Assembly: GCA_964017185.1 (NCBI GenBank)
Contig: OZ024883.1
Span: 682,001-746,000, forward strand
Reading direction: 5' to 3'
Origin: Rugalucina vietnamica
Lineage: Eukaryota; Mollusca; Bivalvia; Lucinida; Lucinidae
Length of the DNA: 64,000 bases
In this document: piece after piece, positions 15,001 to 28,200 of the stretch
Layout: each line of letters starts with the position of its first letter
Numbering within the stretch: position 1 is the stretch's first letter
Made by a program: the position numbers and the translations under genes
Notes under the pieces: model-generated
Databases searched by the model: none
Told to the model about the DNA's origin: nothing
The model's input: only the letters and a program-made list of their open reading frames with translations

Positions 15001-18000
15001 GTGCATTTTCGGTCATATTTGTCCCCCTATTTCTCGGAAACCAGAGTTTTCCCGGCATAGCGGTGCATGTGGTCTGAGAGTGCCACCCTTCTACTGTAAG
15101 ACCCACTAGGTGGCTAGCTCCCGAAAATCTGCGTTCGGGGATGACAGGCCTGCAAATTACCCCACCCCCTACCGGCACATGTTATAGTGCCCAATGTTCG
15201 AGTTAAAATTTCCGAGAAACCAGAGTTTTCCCGGAATAGCCGAGCTATGGGCCGTGAAGGCACTTGTATGGACTACAAAACCCACTGGGTCTCCAACTCC
15301 CGAAAGTCGAAAAAGTACCCAGCCGAAGAGGGTACCCGCGGCATGCCTTTTCTATACGGAAATGTGCATTTTCGGTCATATTTGTCCCCCTATATCTCGG
15401 AAACCAGAGTTTTCCCGGCATAGCGGTGCATGTGGTCTGAGAGTGCCACCCTTCTACTGTAAGACCCACTAGGTGGCTAGCTCCCGAAAGTCCGCGTTCG
15501 GGGATGACAGGCCTGCAAATTACCCCACCCCCTACCGGCACATGTTATAGTGCCCAATGTTCGAGTTAAAATTTCCGAGAAACCAGAGTTTTCCCGGAAT
15601 AGCCGAGCTATGGGCCGTGAAGGCACTTGTATAGACTACAAAACCCACTTGGTCTCCAACTCCCGAAAGTCGAAAAAGTACCCAGCCGAAGAGGGTACCC
15701 GCGGCATGCCTTTTCTATACGGAAATGTGCATTTTCGGTCATATTTGTCCCCCTATTTCTCGGAAACCAGAGTTTTCCCGGCATAGCGGTGCATGTGGTC
15801 TGAGAGTGCCACCCTTCTACTGTAAGACCCACTAGGTGGCTAGCTCCCGAAAGTCTGCGTTCGGGGATGACAGGCCTGCAAATTACCCCACCCCCTACCG
15901 GCACATGTTATAGTGCCCAATGTTCGAGTTAAAATTTCCGAGAAACCAGAGTTTTCCCGGAATAGCCGAGCTATGGGCCGTGAAGGCACTTGTATGGACT
16001 ACAAAACCCACTGGGTCTCCAACTCCCGAAAGTCGAAAAAGTACCCAGCCGAAGAGGGTACCCGCGGCATGTCTTTTCTATACGGAAATGTGCATTTTCG
16101 GTCATATTTGTTCCCCTATTTCTCGGAAACCAGAGTTTTCCCGGCATAGCGGTGCATGTGGTCTGAGAGTGCCACCCTTCTACTGTAAGACCCACTAGGT
16201 GGCTAGCTCCCGAAAGTCCGCGTTCGGGGATGACAGGCCTGCAAATTACCCCACCCCCTACCGGCACATGTTATAGTGCCCAATGTTCGAGTTAAAATTT
16301 CCGAGAAACCAGAGTTTTCCCGGAATAGCCGACCTATGGGCCGTGAAGGCACTTGTATGGACTACAAAACCCACTGGGTCTCCAACTCCCGAAAGTCGAA
16401 AAAGTACCCAGCCGAAGAGGGTACCCGCGGCATGCCTTTTCTATACGGAAATGTGCATTTTCGGTCATATTTGTCCCCCTATTTCTCGGAAACCAGAGTT
16501 TTCCCGGCATAGCGGTGCATGTGGTCTGAGAGTGCCACCCTTCTACTGTAAGACCCACTAGGTGGCTAGCTCCCGAAAGTCCGCGTTCGGGGATGACAGG
16601 CCTGCAAATTACCCCACCCCCTACCGGCACATGTTATAGTGCCCAATGTTCGAGTTTAAATTTACGAGAAACCAGAGTTTTCCCGGAATAGCCGAGCTAT
16701 GGGCCGTGAAGGCACTTGTATGGACTACAAACCCACTGGGTCTCCAACTCCCGAAAGTCGAAAAAGTACCCAGCCGAAGAGGGTACCCGCGGCATGCCTT
16801 TTCTATACGGAAATGCGCATTTTTGGTCATATTTGTCCCCCTTTTTCTCGGAAACCAGAGTTTTCCCGGCATAGCGGTGCATGTGGTCTGAGAGTGCCAC
16901 CCTTCATCTGTAAGACCCACTAAGTGGCTAGCTCCCGAAAGTCCGCGTTCGGGGATGACAGGCCTGCAAATTACCCCACCCCCTACCGGCACATGTTATA
17001 GTGCCCAATGTTCGAGTTAAAATTTCCGAGAAACCAGAGTTTTCCCGGAATAGCCGACCTATGGGCCGTGAAGGCACGTATGGACTACAAAACCCACAGG
17101 GTCTCCAACTCCCGAAAGTCGAAAAAGTACCCAGCCGAAGAGGGTACCCGCGGCATGCCTTTTCTATACGGAAATGTGCATTTTCGGTCATATTTGTCCC
17201 CCTATTTCTCGGAAACCAGAGTGTTCCCGGCATAGCGGTGCATGTGGTCTGAGAGTGCCACCCTTCTTCTGTAAGACCCACTAAGTGGCTAGCTCCCGAA
17301 AGTCCGCGTTCGGGGATGACAGGCCTGCAAATTACCCCACCCCCTACCGGCACATGTTATAGTGCCCAATGTTCGAGTTAAAATTTCCGAGAAACCAGAG
17401 TTTTCCCGGAATAGCCGACCTATAAGCCGTGAAGGCACTTGTATGGACTACAAAACCCACAGGGTCTCCAACTCCCGAAAGTCGAAAAAGTACCCAGCCG
17501 AAGAGGGTACACACGGCATGCCTTTTCTATACGGAAATGTGCATTTTCGGTCATATTTGTCCCCCTATTTCTAGGAAACCAGAGTTTTCCCGGCATAGCG
17601 GTGCATGTGGTCTGAGAGTGCCACCTTTTTGCTGTAAGACCCACTAGGTGGCTAGCTCCCGAAAGTCCGCGCTCGGCGATGACAGGCCTGCAAATTACCC
17701 CACCCCCTACCGGCACATGTTATAGTGCCCAATGTTCGAGTTAAAATTTCCGAGAAACCAGAGTTTTCCCGGAATAGCCGACCTATAAGCCGTGAAGGCA
17801 CTTGTATGGACTACAAAACCCACAGGGTCTCCAACTCCCGAAAGTCGAAAAAGTACCCAGCCGAAGAGGGTACACACGGCATGCCTTTTCTATACGGAAA
17901 TGTGCATTTTCGGTCATATTTGTCCCCCTATTTCTCGGAAACCAGAGTTTTCCCGGCATAGCGGTGCATGTGGTCTGAGAGTGCCACCCTTCTACTGTAA

Positions 18001-18290
18001 GACCCACTAGGTGGCTAGCTCCCGAAAATCTGCGTTCGGGGATGACAGGCCTGCAAATTACCCCACCCCCTACCGGCACATGTTATAGTGCCCAATGTTC
18101 GAGTTAAAATTTCCGAGAAACCAGAGTTTTCCCGGAATAGCCGAGCTATGGGCCGTGAAGGCACTTGTATGGACTACAAAACCCACTGGGTCTCCAACTC
18201 CCGAAAGTCGAAAAAGTACCCAGCCGAAGAGGGTACCCGCGGCATGCCTTTTCTATACGGAAATGTGCATTTTCGGTCATATTTGTCCCC
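1..18290. repeat. 363-bp satellite in a 2901-bp 8-monomer higher-order repeat
   Basis: Eight distinguishable 363-bp monomers (two shortened by 1 and 2 bp) recur as a block every 2901 bp: diagnostic variants at 14, 377, 740, 1103, 1466, 1829, 2192 and 2555 return at +2901, +5802, +8703, +11604, +14505 and, in part, +17406. Copies are almost identical; I saw only isolated changes, for example near 3266 (G to T) and 6128 (T to A). The strict order ends near 18290, where the third monomer of the seventh copy lacks its diagnostic TATATCTCGG variant. Open frames on both strands of each monomer start only at GTG or share conserved periodicity and are not genes. About 6.3 HOR copies are visible and the array begins before the window. 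Near-identity suggests recent amplification or gene conversion; assembly duplication is the alternative. Confidence 0.97.
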
Positions 18291-19732
18291 CTATTTCTCG
18301 GAAACCAGAGTTTTCCCGGCATAGCGGTGCATGTGGTCTGAGAGTGCCACCCTTCTACTGTAAGACCCACTAGGTGGCTAGCTCCCGAAAGTCCGCGTTC
18401 GGGGATGACAGGCCTGCAAATTACCCCACCCCCTACCGGCACATGTTATAGTGCCCAATGTTCGAGTTAAAATTTCTGAGAAACCAGAGTTTTCCCGGAA
18501 TAGCCGAGCTATGGGCCGTGAAGGCACTTGTATGGACTACAAAACCCACTTGGTCTCCAACTCCCGAAAGTCGAAAAAGTACCCAGCCGAAGAGGGTACC
18601 CGCGGCATGCCTTTTCTATACGGAAATGTGCATTTTCGGTCATATTTGTCCCCCTATTTCTCGGAAACCAGAGTTTTCCCGGCATAGCGGTGCATGTGGT
18701 CTGAGAGTGCCACCCTTCTACTGTAACACCCACTAGGTGGCTAGCTCCCGAAAGTCCGCGTTCGGGGATGACAGGCCTGCAAATTACCCCACCCCCTACC
18801 GGCACATGTTATAGTGCCCAATGTTCGAGTTAAAATTTCTGAGAAACCAGAGTTTTCCCGGAATAGCCGACCTATGGGCCGTGAAGGCACTTGTATGGAC
18901 TACAAAACCCACTTGGTCTCCAACTCCCGAAAGTCGAAAAAGTACCCAGCCGAAGAGGGTACCCGCGGCATGCTTTTTCTATACTTAAATGTGCATTTTC
19001 GGTCATATTTGTCCCCCTATTTCTCGGAAACCAGAGTTTTCCCGGCATAGCGGTGCATGTGGTCTGAGAGTGCCACCCTTCTACTGTAAGACCCACTAGG
19101 TGGCTAGCTCCCGAAAGTCCGCGTTCGGGGATGACAGGCCTGCAAATTACCCCAGCCCCTACCGGCACATGTTATAGTGCCCATTGTTCGAGTTAAAATT
19201 TCCGAGAAACCAGAGTTTTCCCGGAATAGCCGAGCTATGGGCCGTGAAGGCACTTGTATGGACTACAAAACCCACTGGGTCTCCAACTCCCGAAAGTCGT
19301 AAAAGTACGCAGCCGAAGAGGGTACCCGCGGCATGTCTTTTCTATACGGAAATGTGCATTTTCGGTCATATTTGTCCCCCAATTTCTCGGAAACCAGAGT
19401 TTTCCCGGCATAGCGGTGCATGTGGTCTGAGAGTGCCTCCCTTCTACTGTAAGACCCACTAGGTGGCTAGCTCCCGAAAGTCCGCGTTCGGGGATGACAG
19501 CCCTGCAAATTACCCCATACCAGCACATGTTATAGTGCCCAATGTTCGAGTTAAAATTTCCGAGAAACCAGAGTTTTCCCGAAATAGCCGAGCTATGGGC
19601 CGTGAAGGCACTTGTATGGACTACAAAACCCACTGGGTCTCCAACTCCCGAAAGTCGAAAAAGTACCCAGCCGAAGAGGGTACCAGCGGCATGTCTTTTC
19701 TGTACGGAAATGTGCATTTTCGTTCATATTTG
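18291..19732. repeat. 363-bp satellite, non-HOR monomers at array edge
   Basis: About four monomers of the same 363-bp satellite that do not follow the 8-mer order. They carry private variants, such as TACTTAAATG near 18982, CCATTGTTCG near 19182, a CACC-less spacer near 19515 and a CAGCGGC variant near 19684. The last monomer is cut at 19732 by the TTAGGG/GTCGAC block. Higher divergence at the edge than in the HOR core is typical of satellite arrays. Confidence 0.9.
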
Positions 19733-22700
19733 GGGTCAAGTGTATTATTGGGGACCCTTCTTTATCTTAAAAAAACCCTTCCATTAACTACTACATAATA
19801 CAACCAAAAGTCGACAAGTCTTCAAGAGGACAAATGGACAGTTCATCAATGAGGACCCTTCTCCCAATCTCATAGGTGGACAAGTCGACAGGTCGACAAG
19901 TCGACAGGTCGACAAGTCGACAGGTCGACAAGTCGACAATTCAGTTTTGGCAGTTTAGGTTCTATTTCCCATCATGCACTATATCCTTGTAGTTCCTCTT
20001 GGACTATACCTATCTATCCATTTATATATTTTGGCAATATTGATTTGTCGACTTGTGGACTTGTCGACCTGTCGACCTGTCGGCCTAGTGCCATTGTCAA
20101 TAAGAAATATCCGGTTAGGTCTATGGTTAGATTAGGGTTAGTGTTAGCAATTTTGGCATTATTGATTTGTCGACTTGTCGACCTGTTGACTTGTCGACCT
20201 GTCGACTTGTCGACCTGTCGACCTGTCGACCTAGTGCTATTGTCCATAACAAAGATCCGGTTAGGGTTTTAGTTAGATTAGGGTTAGTGTTAGGGTTAGT
20301 GTGTGGTTAGGGTTAGGGCTTGGCTAGGGTTAGGGTTAGTGCTTGCCTCCCAGGCGTCGTATGCGATCATGCTTCAGGTATATGATGATTATTATGTATT
20401 GACAGCTATATACCACATAGGCTCTTTTTCCCATCATGCACTTAGTCCTTGTATTTCCGCTTGGACTATACCTACCTATCCATTTATATATTTTGGCAAT
20501 ATTGATTTTTCGACTTGTCGACCTGTCGACTTGTCGACCTGTCGACTTGTCGTCCTGTCGAGCTAGTGCTATTGTCTACAACAAAGATCCGGTTAGTGTT
20601 AGGGTTAGTGTGTGGTTAGGTTTAGGGCTGGGTTAGGGTTAGGGTTAGGGTTAGGGTTAACTGTTGACACTCAGATTGGGACAATAATGACCATTAATGA
20701 GGACTCTTCTCCCAATCTCATAGGTCGACAAGTCGACAGGTCGACAAGTCGACAAGTCGACAAGTCGACAATTCAGTTTTGGCAGTTTAGGTTCTATTTC
20801 CCATCATGCACTTAGTTCTTGTAGTTCCTCTTGGACTATACCTATCTATCCATTTATATATTTTGGCAATATTGATTTGTCGACTTGTCGACTTGTCGAC
20901 CTGTCGACCTAGTGCTATTGTCAATAAGAAAGATCCGGTTAGGTTTATGGTTAGATTAGGGTTAGTGTTAGCAATTTTGGCATTATTGATTTGTCGACTT
21001 GTCGACCTGTCGACTTGTCGACCTGTCGACCTAGTGCTTTTGTCAATAACAAAGATCCGGTTAGGGTTTGGGTTAGATTAGGGTTAGTGTTAGGGTTAGT
21101 GTGTGGTTAGGGTTAGGGCTTGGCTAGGGTGGGTCAAGTGTATTATTGGGGACCCTTCTTTATCTTAAAAAAACCCTTCCATTAACTACTACATAATACA
21201 ACCAAAAGTCGACAAGTCTTCAAGAGGACAAATGGACAGTTCATCAATGAGGACCCTTCTCCCAATCTCATAGGTGGACAAGTCGACAGGTCGACAAGTC
21301 GACAGGTCGACAAGTCGACAGGTCGACAAGTCGACAATTCAGTTTTGGCAGTTTAGGTTCTATTTCCCATCATGCACTATGTCCTTGTAGTTCCTCTTGG
21401 ACTATACCTATCTATCCATTTATATATTTTGGCAATATTGATTTGTCGACTTGTGGACTTGTCGACCTGTCGACCTGTCGACCTAATGCTATTGTCAATA
21501 AGAAAGATCCGGTTAGGTCTATGGCTGGATTAGGGTTAGTGTTAGCAATTTTGGCATTATTGATTTGTCGACTTGTCGACCTGTTGACTTGTCGACCTGT
21601 CGACTTGTCGACCTGTCGACCTGTCGACCTAGTGCTATTGTCCATAACAAAGATCCGGTTAGGGTTTTACTTAGATTAGGGTTAGTGTTAGGGTTAGTGT
21701 GTGGTTAGGGTTAGGGCTTGGCTAGGGTTAGGGTTAGTGCTTGCCTCCCAGGCGTCGTATGCGATCATGCTTCAGGTATATGATGATTATTATGTATTGA
21801 CAGCTATATACCACATAGGCTCTTTTTCCCATCATGCACTTAGTCCTTGTATTTCCGCTTGGACTATACCTACCTATCCATTTATATATTTTGGCAATAT
21901 TGATTTTTCGACTTGTCGACCTGTCGACTTGTCGACCTGTCGACTTGTCGACTTGTCGTCCTGTCGAGCTAGTGCTATTGTCTACAACAAAGATCCGGTT
22001 AGTGTTAGGGTTAGTGTGTGGTTAGGTTTAGGGCTGGGTTAGGGTTAGGGTTAGGGTTAGGGTTAACTGTTGACACTCAGATTGGGACAATAATGACCAT
22101 TAATGAGGACCCTTCTCCCAATCTCATAGGTCGACAAGTCGACAGGTCGACAAGTCGACAAGTCGACAATTCAGTTTTGGCAGTTTAGGTTCTATTTCCC
22201 ATCATGCACTTAGTTCTTGTAGTTCCTCTTGGACTATACCTATCTATCCATTTATATATTTTGGCAATATTGATTTGTCGACTTGTCGACTTGTCGACCT
22301 GTCGACCTTGTGCTATTGTCAATAAGAAAGATCCGGTTAGGTTTATGGTTAGATTAGGGTTAGTGTTAGCAATTTTGGCATTATTGATTTGTCGACTTGT
22401 CGACCTGTCGACTTGTCGACCTGTCGACTTGTCGACCTGTCGACCTGTCGACCTAGTGCTATTGTCAATAACAAAGATCCGGTTAGGGTTTGAGTTAGAT
22501 TAGGGTTAGTGGGGTCAAGTGTATTATTGGGGACCCTTCTTTATCTTAAAAAAACCCTTCCATTAACTACTACATAATACAACCAAAAGTCGACAAGTCT
22601 TCAAGAGGACAAATGGACAGTTCATCAATGAGGACCCTTCTCCCAATCTCATAGGTGGACAAGTCGACAGGTCGACAAGTCGACAGGTCGACAAGTCGAC

Positions 22701-24540
22701 AGGTCGACAAGTCGACAATTCAGTTTTGGCAGTTTAGGTTCTATTTCCCATCATGCACTATGTCCTTGTAGTTCCTCTTGGACTATACCTATCTATCCAT
22801 TTATATATTTTGGCAATATTGATTTGTCGACTTGTGGACTTGTCGACCTGTCGACCTGTCGACCTAGTGCTATTGTCAATAAGAAAGATCCGGTTAGGTC
22901 TATGGTTAGATTAGGGTTAGTGTTAGCAATTTTGGCATTATTGATTTGTCGACTTGTCGACCTGTTGACTTGTCGACCTGTCGACTTGTCGACCTGTCGA
23001 CCTGTCGACCTAGTGCTATTGTCCATAACAAAGATCCGGTTAGGGTTTTAGTTAGATTAGGGTTAGTGTTAGGGTTAGTGTGTGGTTAGGGTTAGGGCTT
23101 GGCTAGGGTTAGGGTTAGTGCTTGCCTCCCAGGCGTCGTATGCGATCATGCTTCAGGTATATGATGATTATTATGTATTGACAGCTATATAGGCTCTTTT
23201 TCCCATCATGCACTTAGTCCTTGTATTTCCGCTTGGACTATACCTACCTATCCATTTATATATTTTGGCAATATTGATTTTTCGACTTGTCGACCTGTCG
23301 ACTTGTCGACTTGTCGTCCTGTCGAGCTAGTGCTATTGTCTACAACAAAGATCCGGTTAGTGTTAGGGTTAGTGTGTGGTTAGGTTTAGGGCTGGGTTAG
23401 GGTTAGGGTTAGAGTTAGGGTTAACTGTTGACACTCAGATTGGGACAATAATGACCATTAATGAGCTCTTTTTCCCATCATGCACTTAGTCCTTGTATTT
23501 CCGCTTGGACTTTACCTACCTATCCATTTATATATTTTGGCAATATTGATTTTTCGACTTGTCGACCTCTCGACTTGTCGACCTGTCGACTTGTCGACTT
23601 GTCGTCCTGTCGAGCTAGTGCTATTGTCTACAACAAAGTTCCGGTTAGTGTTAGGGTTAGTGTGTGGTTAGGTTTAGGGCTGGGTTAGGGTTAGGGTTAG
23701 GGTTAGGGTTAACTGTTGACACTCAGATTGGGACAATAATGACCATTAATGAGGACCCTTCTCCCAATCTCATAGGTCGACAAGTCGACAGGTCGACAAG
23801 TCGACAAGTCGACAAGTCGACAATTCAGTTTTGGCAGTTTAGGTTCTATTTCCCATCATGCACTTAGTTCTTGTAGTTCCTCTTGGACTATACCTATCTA
23901 TCCATTTATATATTTTGGCAATATTGATTTGTCGACTTGTCGACTTGTCGACCTGTCGACCTAGTGCTATTGTCAATAAGAAAGATCCGGTTAGGTTTAT
24001 GGTTAGATTAGGGTTAGTGTTAGCAATTTTGGCATTATTGATTTGTCGACTTGTCGACCTGTCGACTTGTCGACCTGTCGACCTAGTGCTTTTGTCAATA
24101 ACAAAGATCCGGTTAGGGTTTGGGTTAGATTAGGGTTAGTGTTAGGGTTAGTGTGTGGTTAGGGTTAGGGCTTGGCTAGGGTTAGGGTTAGTGCTTGCCT
24201 CCCAGGCGTCGTATGCGATCATGCTTCAGGTATATGATTATTATGTATTGACAGCTATATACCACATAGGCTCTTTTTCCCATCATGCACTTAGTCCGTG
24301 TATTTCCGCTTGGACTATACCTACCTATCCATTTATATATTTTGGCAATATTGATTTGTCGACTTGTCGACTTGTCGACCTGTCGACCTAGTGCTCTTGT
24401 CAATAACAAAGGTCCGGTAAGGGTTCGGGTTAAGTTAGGGTTAGGGTTAGGGTTAGTGTGTGGTTAGGGTTAGGGTTGGGTTAGGGTTAGGGTTAACTGT
24501 TGACATACAGATTGGGAAAATATGTCAATAACAAAGATCC
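19733..24540. repeat. Three tandem units of about 1.39 kb
   Basis: The sequence starting GGGTCAAGTGTATTATTGGG occurs at 19733, 21131 and 22512 (spacings 1398 and 1381 bp). Each is followed by the same order: AGGTCGACAAGTCGAC minisatellite, a CCCATCATGCAC spacer, GTCGACTTGTCGACCT minisatellite, then TTAGGG-like repeats. The third unit contains an extra duplication near 23465. Only the left terminus is repeated; the right terminus occurs once, at 25281. Tandem growth by unequal exchange or rolling-circle-like copying would explain this. Confidence 0.85.
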
Positions 24541-24940
24541 GGTTGACCAACATCTCCACCTCCATTTGTATACACCACGCATACTGATTTGTCGACTTGT
24601 CGACTTGTCGACCTGTCGACTTGTCGACCTGTCGATTTACTGATGTGGACATTACAGAAGATCCATCTCCCTAGCCAATTCTTGTACTTCCGCTTGGACT
24701 ATACCTACCTATCCATTTAAATATTTTGGCAATATCGATTTGTCGACTTGTCGACTTGTCGACCTGTCGACTTGTCGACCTGTCGACTTGTCGACTTGTC
24801 GACTTGTCGACCTTGTGCTATTCTCAACAACAAACATCTATATATGTCATTTATAAGTACTGCCAAAATTGAATTGTCGACTTGTCGACCTGTCGACTTG
24901 TCGACCTGTCGACTTGTCGACTTGTCGACCTGTCGACCTA
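19871..24940. repeat. GTCGAC minisatellite blocks in both orientations
   Basis: An 8-bp repeat, GTCGACCT/GTCGACTT, forms many blocks. Blocks written AGGTCGACAAGTCGAC lie at about 19872-19938, 20723-20772, 21272-21342, 22126-22170, 22653-22722 and 23776-23823. The reverse-complement form (GTCGACTTGTCGACCT) lies at about 20046-20090, 20168-20231, 20508-20560, 20877-20912, 22274-22306, 23930-23965, 24357-24390, 24592-24636, 24738-24815 and 24876-24940. GTCGAC is itself palindromic, and facing blocks could pair over 40-70 bases. Translations rich in STCRPVDL or GRQVDKST from this DNA are artefacts. Confidence 0.92.
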
Positions 24941-25027
24941 GTGCAATTGTCAACAACAAAGATCCGGTTAGGGTTAGGGTTAGTGTGTGGTTAGGCTTAG
25001 GGTTGGGCTAGGGTTAGGGTTAGGGTT
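20265..25027 (+). repeat. Interstitial TTAGGG-like telomeric repeats
   Basis: Short runs of TTAGGG, mixed with TTAGTG, GTGTGG and GGCTTG variants, occur at about 20275-20340, 20590-20660, 21070-21130, 21665-21740, 22000-22065, 23045-23120, 23360-23425, 23650-23710, 24120-24190, 24420-24495 and 24965-25027, all in the TTAGGG orientation. The longest uninterrupted run is four to five units (near 20636). TTAGGG is the usual metazoan and molluscan telomere repeat. Here it is interspersed with unique and GTCGAC DNA, so this is not a telomere end. Confidence 0.85.
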
Positions 25028-25083
25028 TAATGTTGACATACAGAATCTCCCAATCTCATAGGAGATGAGGAGGTATTAGGACT

Positions 25084-25239
<156 letters not shown>

Positions 25240-25281
25240 TCTGTGATCCTAACGTATGGTCCCCAATAGTGCCCTTGAGCC

Positions 25282-28200
25282 CATATTTGTCCCCCTATTT
25301 CTCGGAAACCAGAGTTTTCCCGGCATAGCGGTGCATGTGGTCTGAGAGTGCCACCCTTCTACTGTAAGACCCACTAGGTGGCTAGCTCCCGAAAGTCCGC
25401 GTTCGGGGATGACAGGCCTGCAAATTACCCCACCCCCTACCGGCACATGTTATAGTGCCCAATGTTCGAGTTAAAATTTCCGAGAAACCAGAGTTTTCCC
25501 GGAATAGCCGAGCTATGGGCCGTGAAGGCACTTGTATGGACTACAAAACCCACTGGGTCTCCAACTCCCGAAAGTCGAAAAAGTACCCAGCCGAAGAGGG
25601 TACCCGCGGCATGTCTTTTCTATACGGAAATGTGCATTTTCGGTCATATTTGTTCCCCTATTTCTCGGAAACCAGAGTTTTCCCGGCATAGCGGTGCATG
25701 TGGTCTGAGAGTGCCACCCTTCTACTGTAAGACCCACTAGGTGGCTAGCTCCCGAAAGTCCGCGTTCGGGGATGACAGGCCTGCAAATTACCCCACCCCC
25801 TACCGGCACATGTTATAGTGCCCAATGTTCGAGTTAAAATTTCCGAGAAACCAGAGTTTTCCCGGAATAGCCGAGCTATGGGCCGTGAAGGCACTTGTAT
25901 GGACTACAAAACCCACTGGGTCTCCAACTCCCGAAAGTCGAAAAAGTACCCAGCCGAAGAGGGTACCCGCGGCATGCCTTTTCTATACGGAAATGTGCAT
26001 TTTCGGTCATATTTGTCCCCCTATTTCTCGGAAACCAGAGTTTTCCCGGCATAGCGGTGCATGTGGTCTGAGAGTGCCACCCTTCTACTGTAAGACCCAC
26101 TAGGTGGCTAGCTCCCGAAAGTCCGCGTTCGGGGATGACAGGCCTGCAAATTACCCCACCCCCTACCGGCACATGTTATAGTGCCCAATGTTCGAGTTTA
26201 AATTTACGAGAAACCAGAGTTTTCGCGGAATAGCCGAGCTATGGGCCGTGAAGGCACTTGTATGGACTACAAACCCACTGGGTCTCCAACTCCCGAAAGT
26301 CGAAAAAGTACCCAGCCGAAGAGGGTACCCGCGGCATGCCTTTTCTATACGGAAATGTGCATTTTTGGTCATATTTGTCCCCCTTTTTCTCGGAAACCAG
26401 AGTTTTCCCGGCATAGCGGTGCATGTGGTCTGAGAGTGCCACCCTTCATCTGTAAGACCCACTAAGTGGCTAGCTCCCGAAAGTCCGCGTTCGGGGATGA
26501 CAGGCCTACAAATTACCCCACCCCCTACCGGCACATGTTATAGTGCCCAATGTTCGAGTTAAAATTTCCGAGAAACCAGAGTTTTCCCGGAATAGCCGAC
26601 CTATGGGCCGTGAAGGCACTTGTATGGACTACAAAACCCACAGGGTCTCCAACTCCCGAAAGTCGAAAAAGTACCCAGCCGAAGAGGGTACCCGCGGCAT
26701 GCCTTTTCTATACGGAAATGTGCATTTTCGGTCATATTTGTCCCCCTATTTCTCGGAAACCAGAGTGTTCCCGGCATAGCGGTGCATGTGGTCTGAGAGT
26801 ACCACCCTTCTTCTGTAAGACCCACTAAGTGGCTAGCTCCCGAAAGTCCGCGTTCGGGGATGACAGGCCTGCAAATTACCCCACCCCCTACCGGCACATG
26901 TTATAGTGCCCAATGTTCGAGTTAAAATTTCCGAGAAACCAGAGTTTTCCCGGAATAGCCGACCTATAAGCCGTGAAGGCACTTGTATGGACTACAAAAC
27001 CCACAGGGTCTCCAACTCCCGAAAGTCGAAAAAGTACCCAGCCGAAGAGGGTACACACGGCATGCCTTTTCTATACGGAAATGTGCATTTTCGGTCATAT
27101 TTGTCCCCCTATTTCTAGGAAACCAGAGTTTTCCCGGCATAGCGGTGCATGTGGTCTGAGAGTGCCACCTTTTTGCTGTAAGACCCACTAGGTGGCTAGC
27201 TCCCGAAAGTCCGCGCTCGGCGATGACAGGCCTGCAAATTACCCCACCCCCTACCGGCACATGTTATAGTGCCCAATGTTCGAGTTAAAATTTCCGAGAA
27301 ACCAGAGTTTTCCCGGAATAGCCGACCTATAAGCCGTGAAGGCACTTGTATGGACTACAAAACCCACAGGGTCTCCAACTCCCGAAAGTCGAAAAAGTAC
27401 CCAGCCGAAGAGGGTACACACGGCATGCCTTTTCTATACGGAAATGTGCATTTTCGGTCATATTTGTCCCCCTATTTCTCGGAAACCAGAGTTTTCCCGG
27501 CATAGCGGTGCATGTGGTCTGAGAGTGCCTCTCTTCTACTGTAAGACCCACTAGGTGGCTAGCTCCCGAAAGTCCGCGTTCGGGGATGACAGCCCTGCAA
27601 ATTACCCCACCCCCTACCAGCACATGTTATAGTGCCCAATGTTCGAGTTAAAATTTCCGAGAAACCAGAGTTTTCCCGAAATAGCCGAGCTATGGGCCGT
27701 GAAGGCACTTGTATGGACTACAAAACCCACTGGGTCTCCAACTCCCGAAAGTCGAAAAAGTACCCAGCCGAAGAGGGTACCAGCGGCATGTCTTTTCTGT
27801 ACGGAAATGTGCATTTTCGTTCATATTTGTCCCCCTATTTCTCGGAAACCAGAGTTTTCCCGGCATAGCGGTGCATGTGGTCTGAGAGTGCCACCCTTCT
27901 ACTGTAAGACCCACTAGGTGGCTAGCTCCCGAAAGTCCGCGTTCGGGGATGACAGGCCTGCAAATTACCCCACCCCCTACCGGCACATGTTATAGTGCCC
28001 AATGTTCGAGTTAAAATTTTTGAGAAACCAGAGTTTTCCCGGAATAGCCGAGCTATGGGCCGTGAAGGCACTTGTATGGACTACAAAACCCACTTGGTCT
28101 CCAACTCCCGAAAGTCGAAAAAGTACCCAGCCGAAGAGGGTACCCGCGGCATGCCTTTTCTATACGGAAATGTGCATTTTCGGTCATATTTGTCCCCCTA

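Noticed and set aside
14..19462. Repeated 72-123-codon frames on both strands of the 363-bp satellite
   Set aside because: Many start only at GTG, both strands are open in the same DNA, and changes between monomers show no preference for silent sites by eye. They reflect tandem periodicity, not genes.
20014..25011. Frames rich in STCRPVDL or GRQVDKST
   Set aside because: Direct translations of the GTCGAC minisatellite; they vanish outside the repeat.
20275..25027. A chromosome end (true telomere)
   Set aside because: TTAGGG runs are short, degenerate and interspersed with other DNA, and the satellite continues on both sides.
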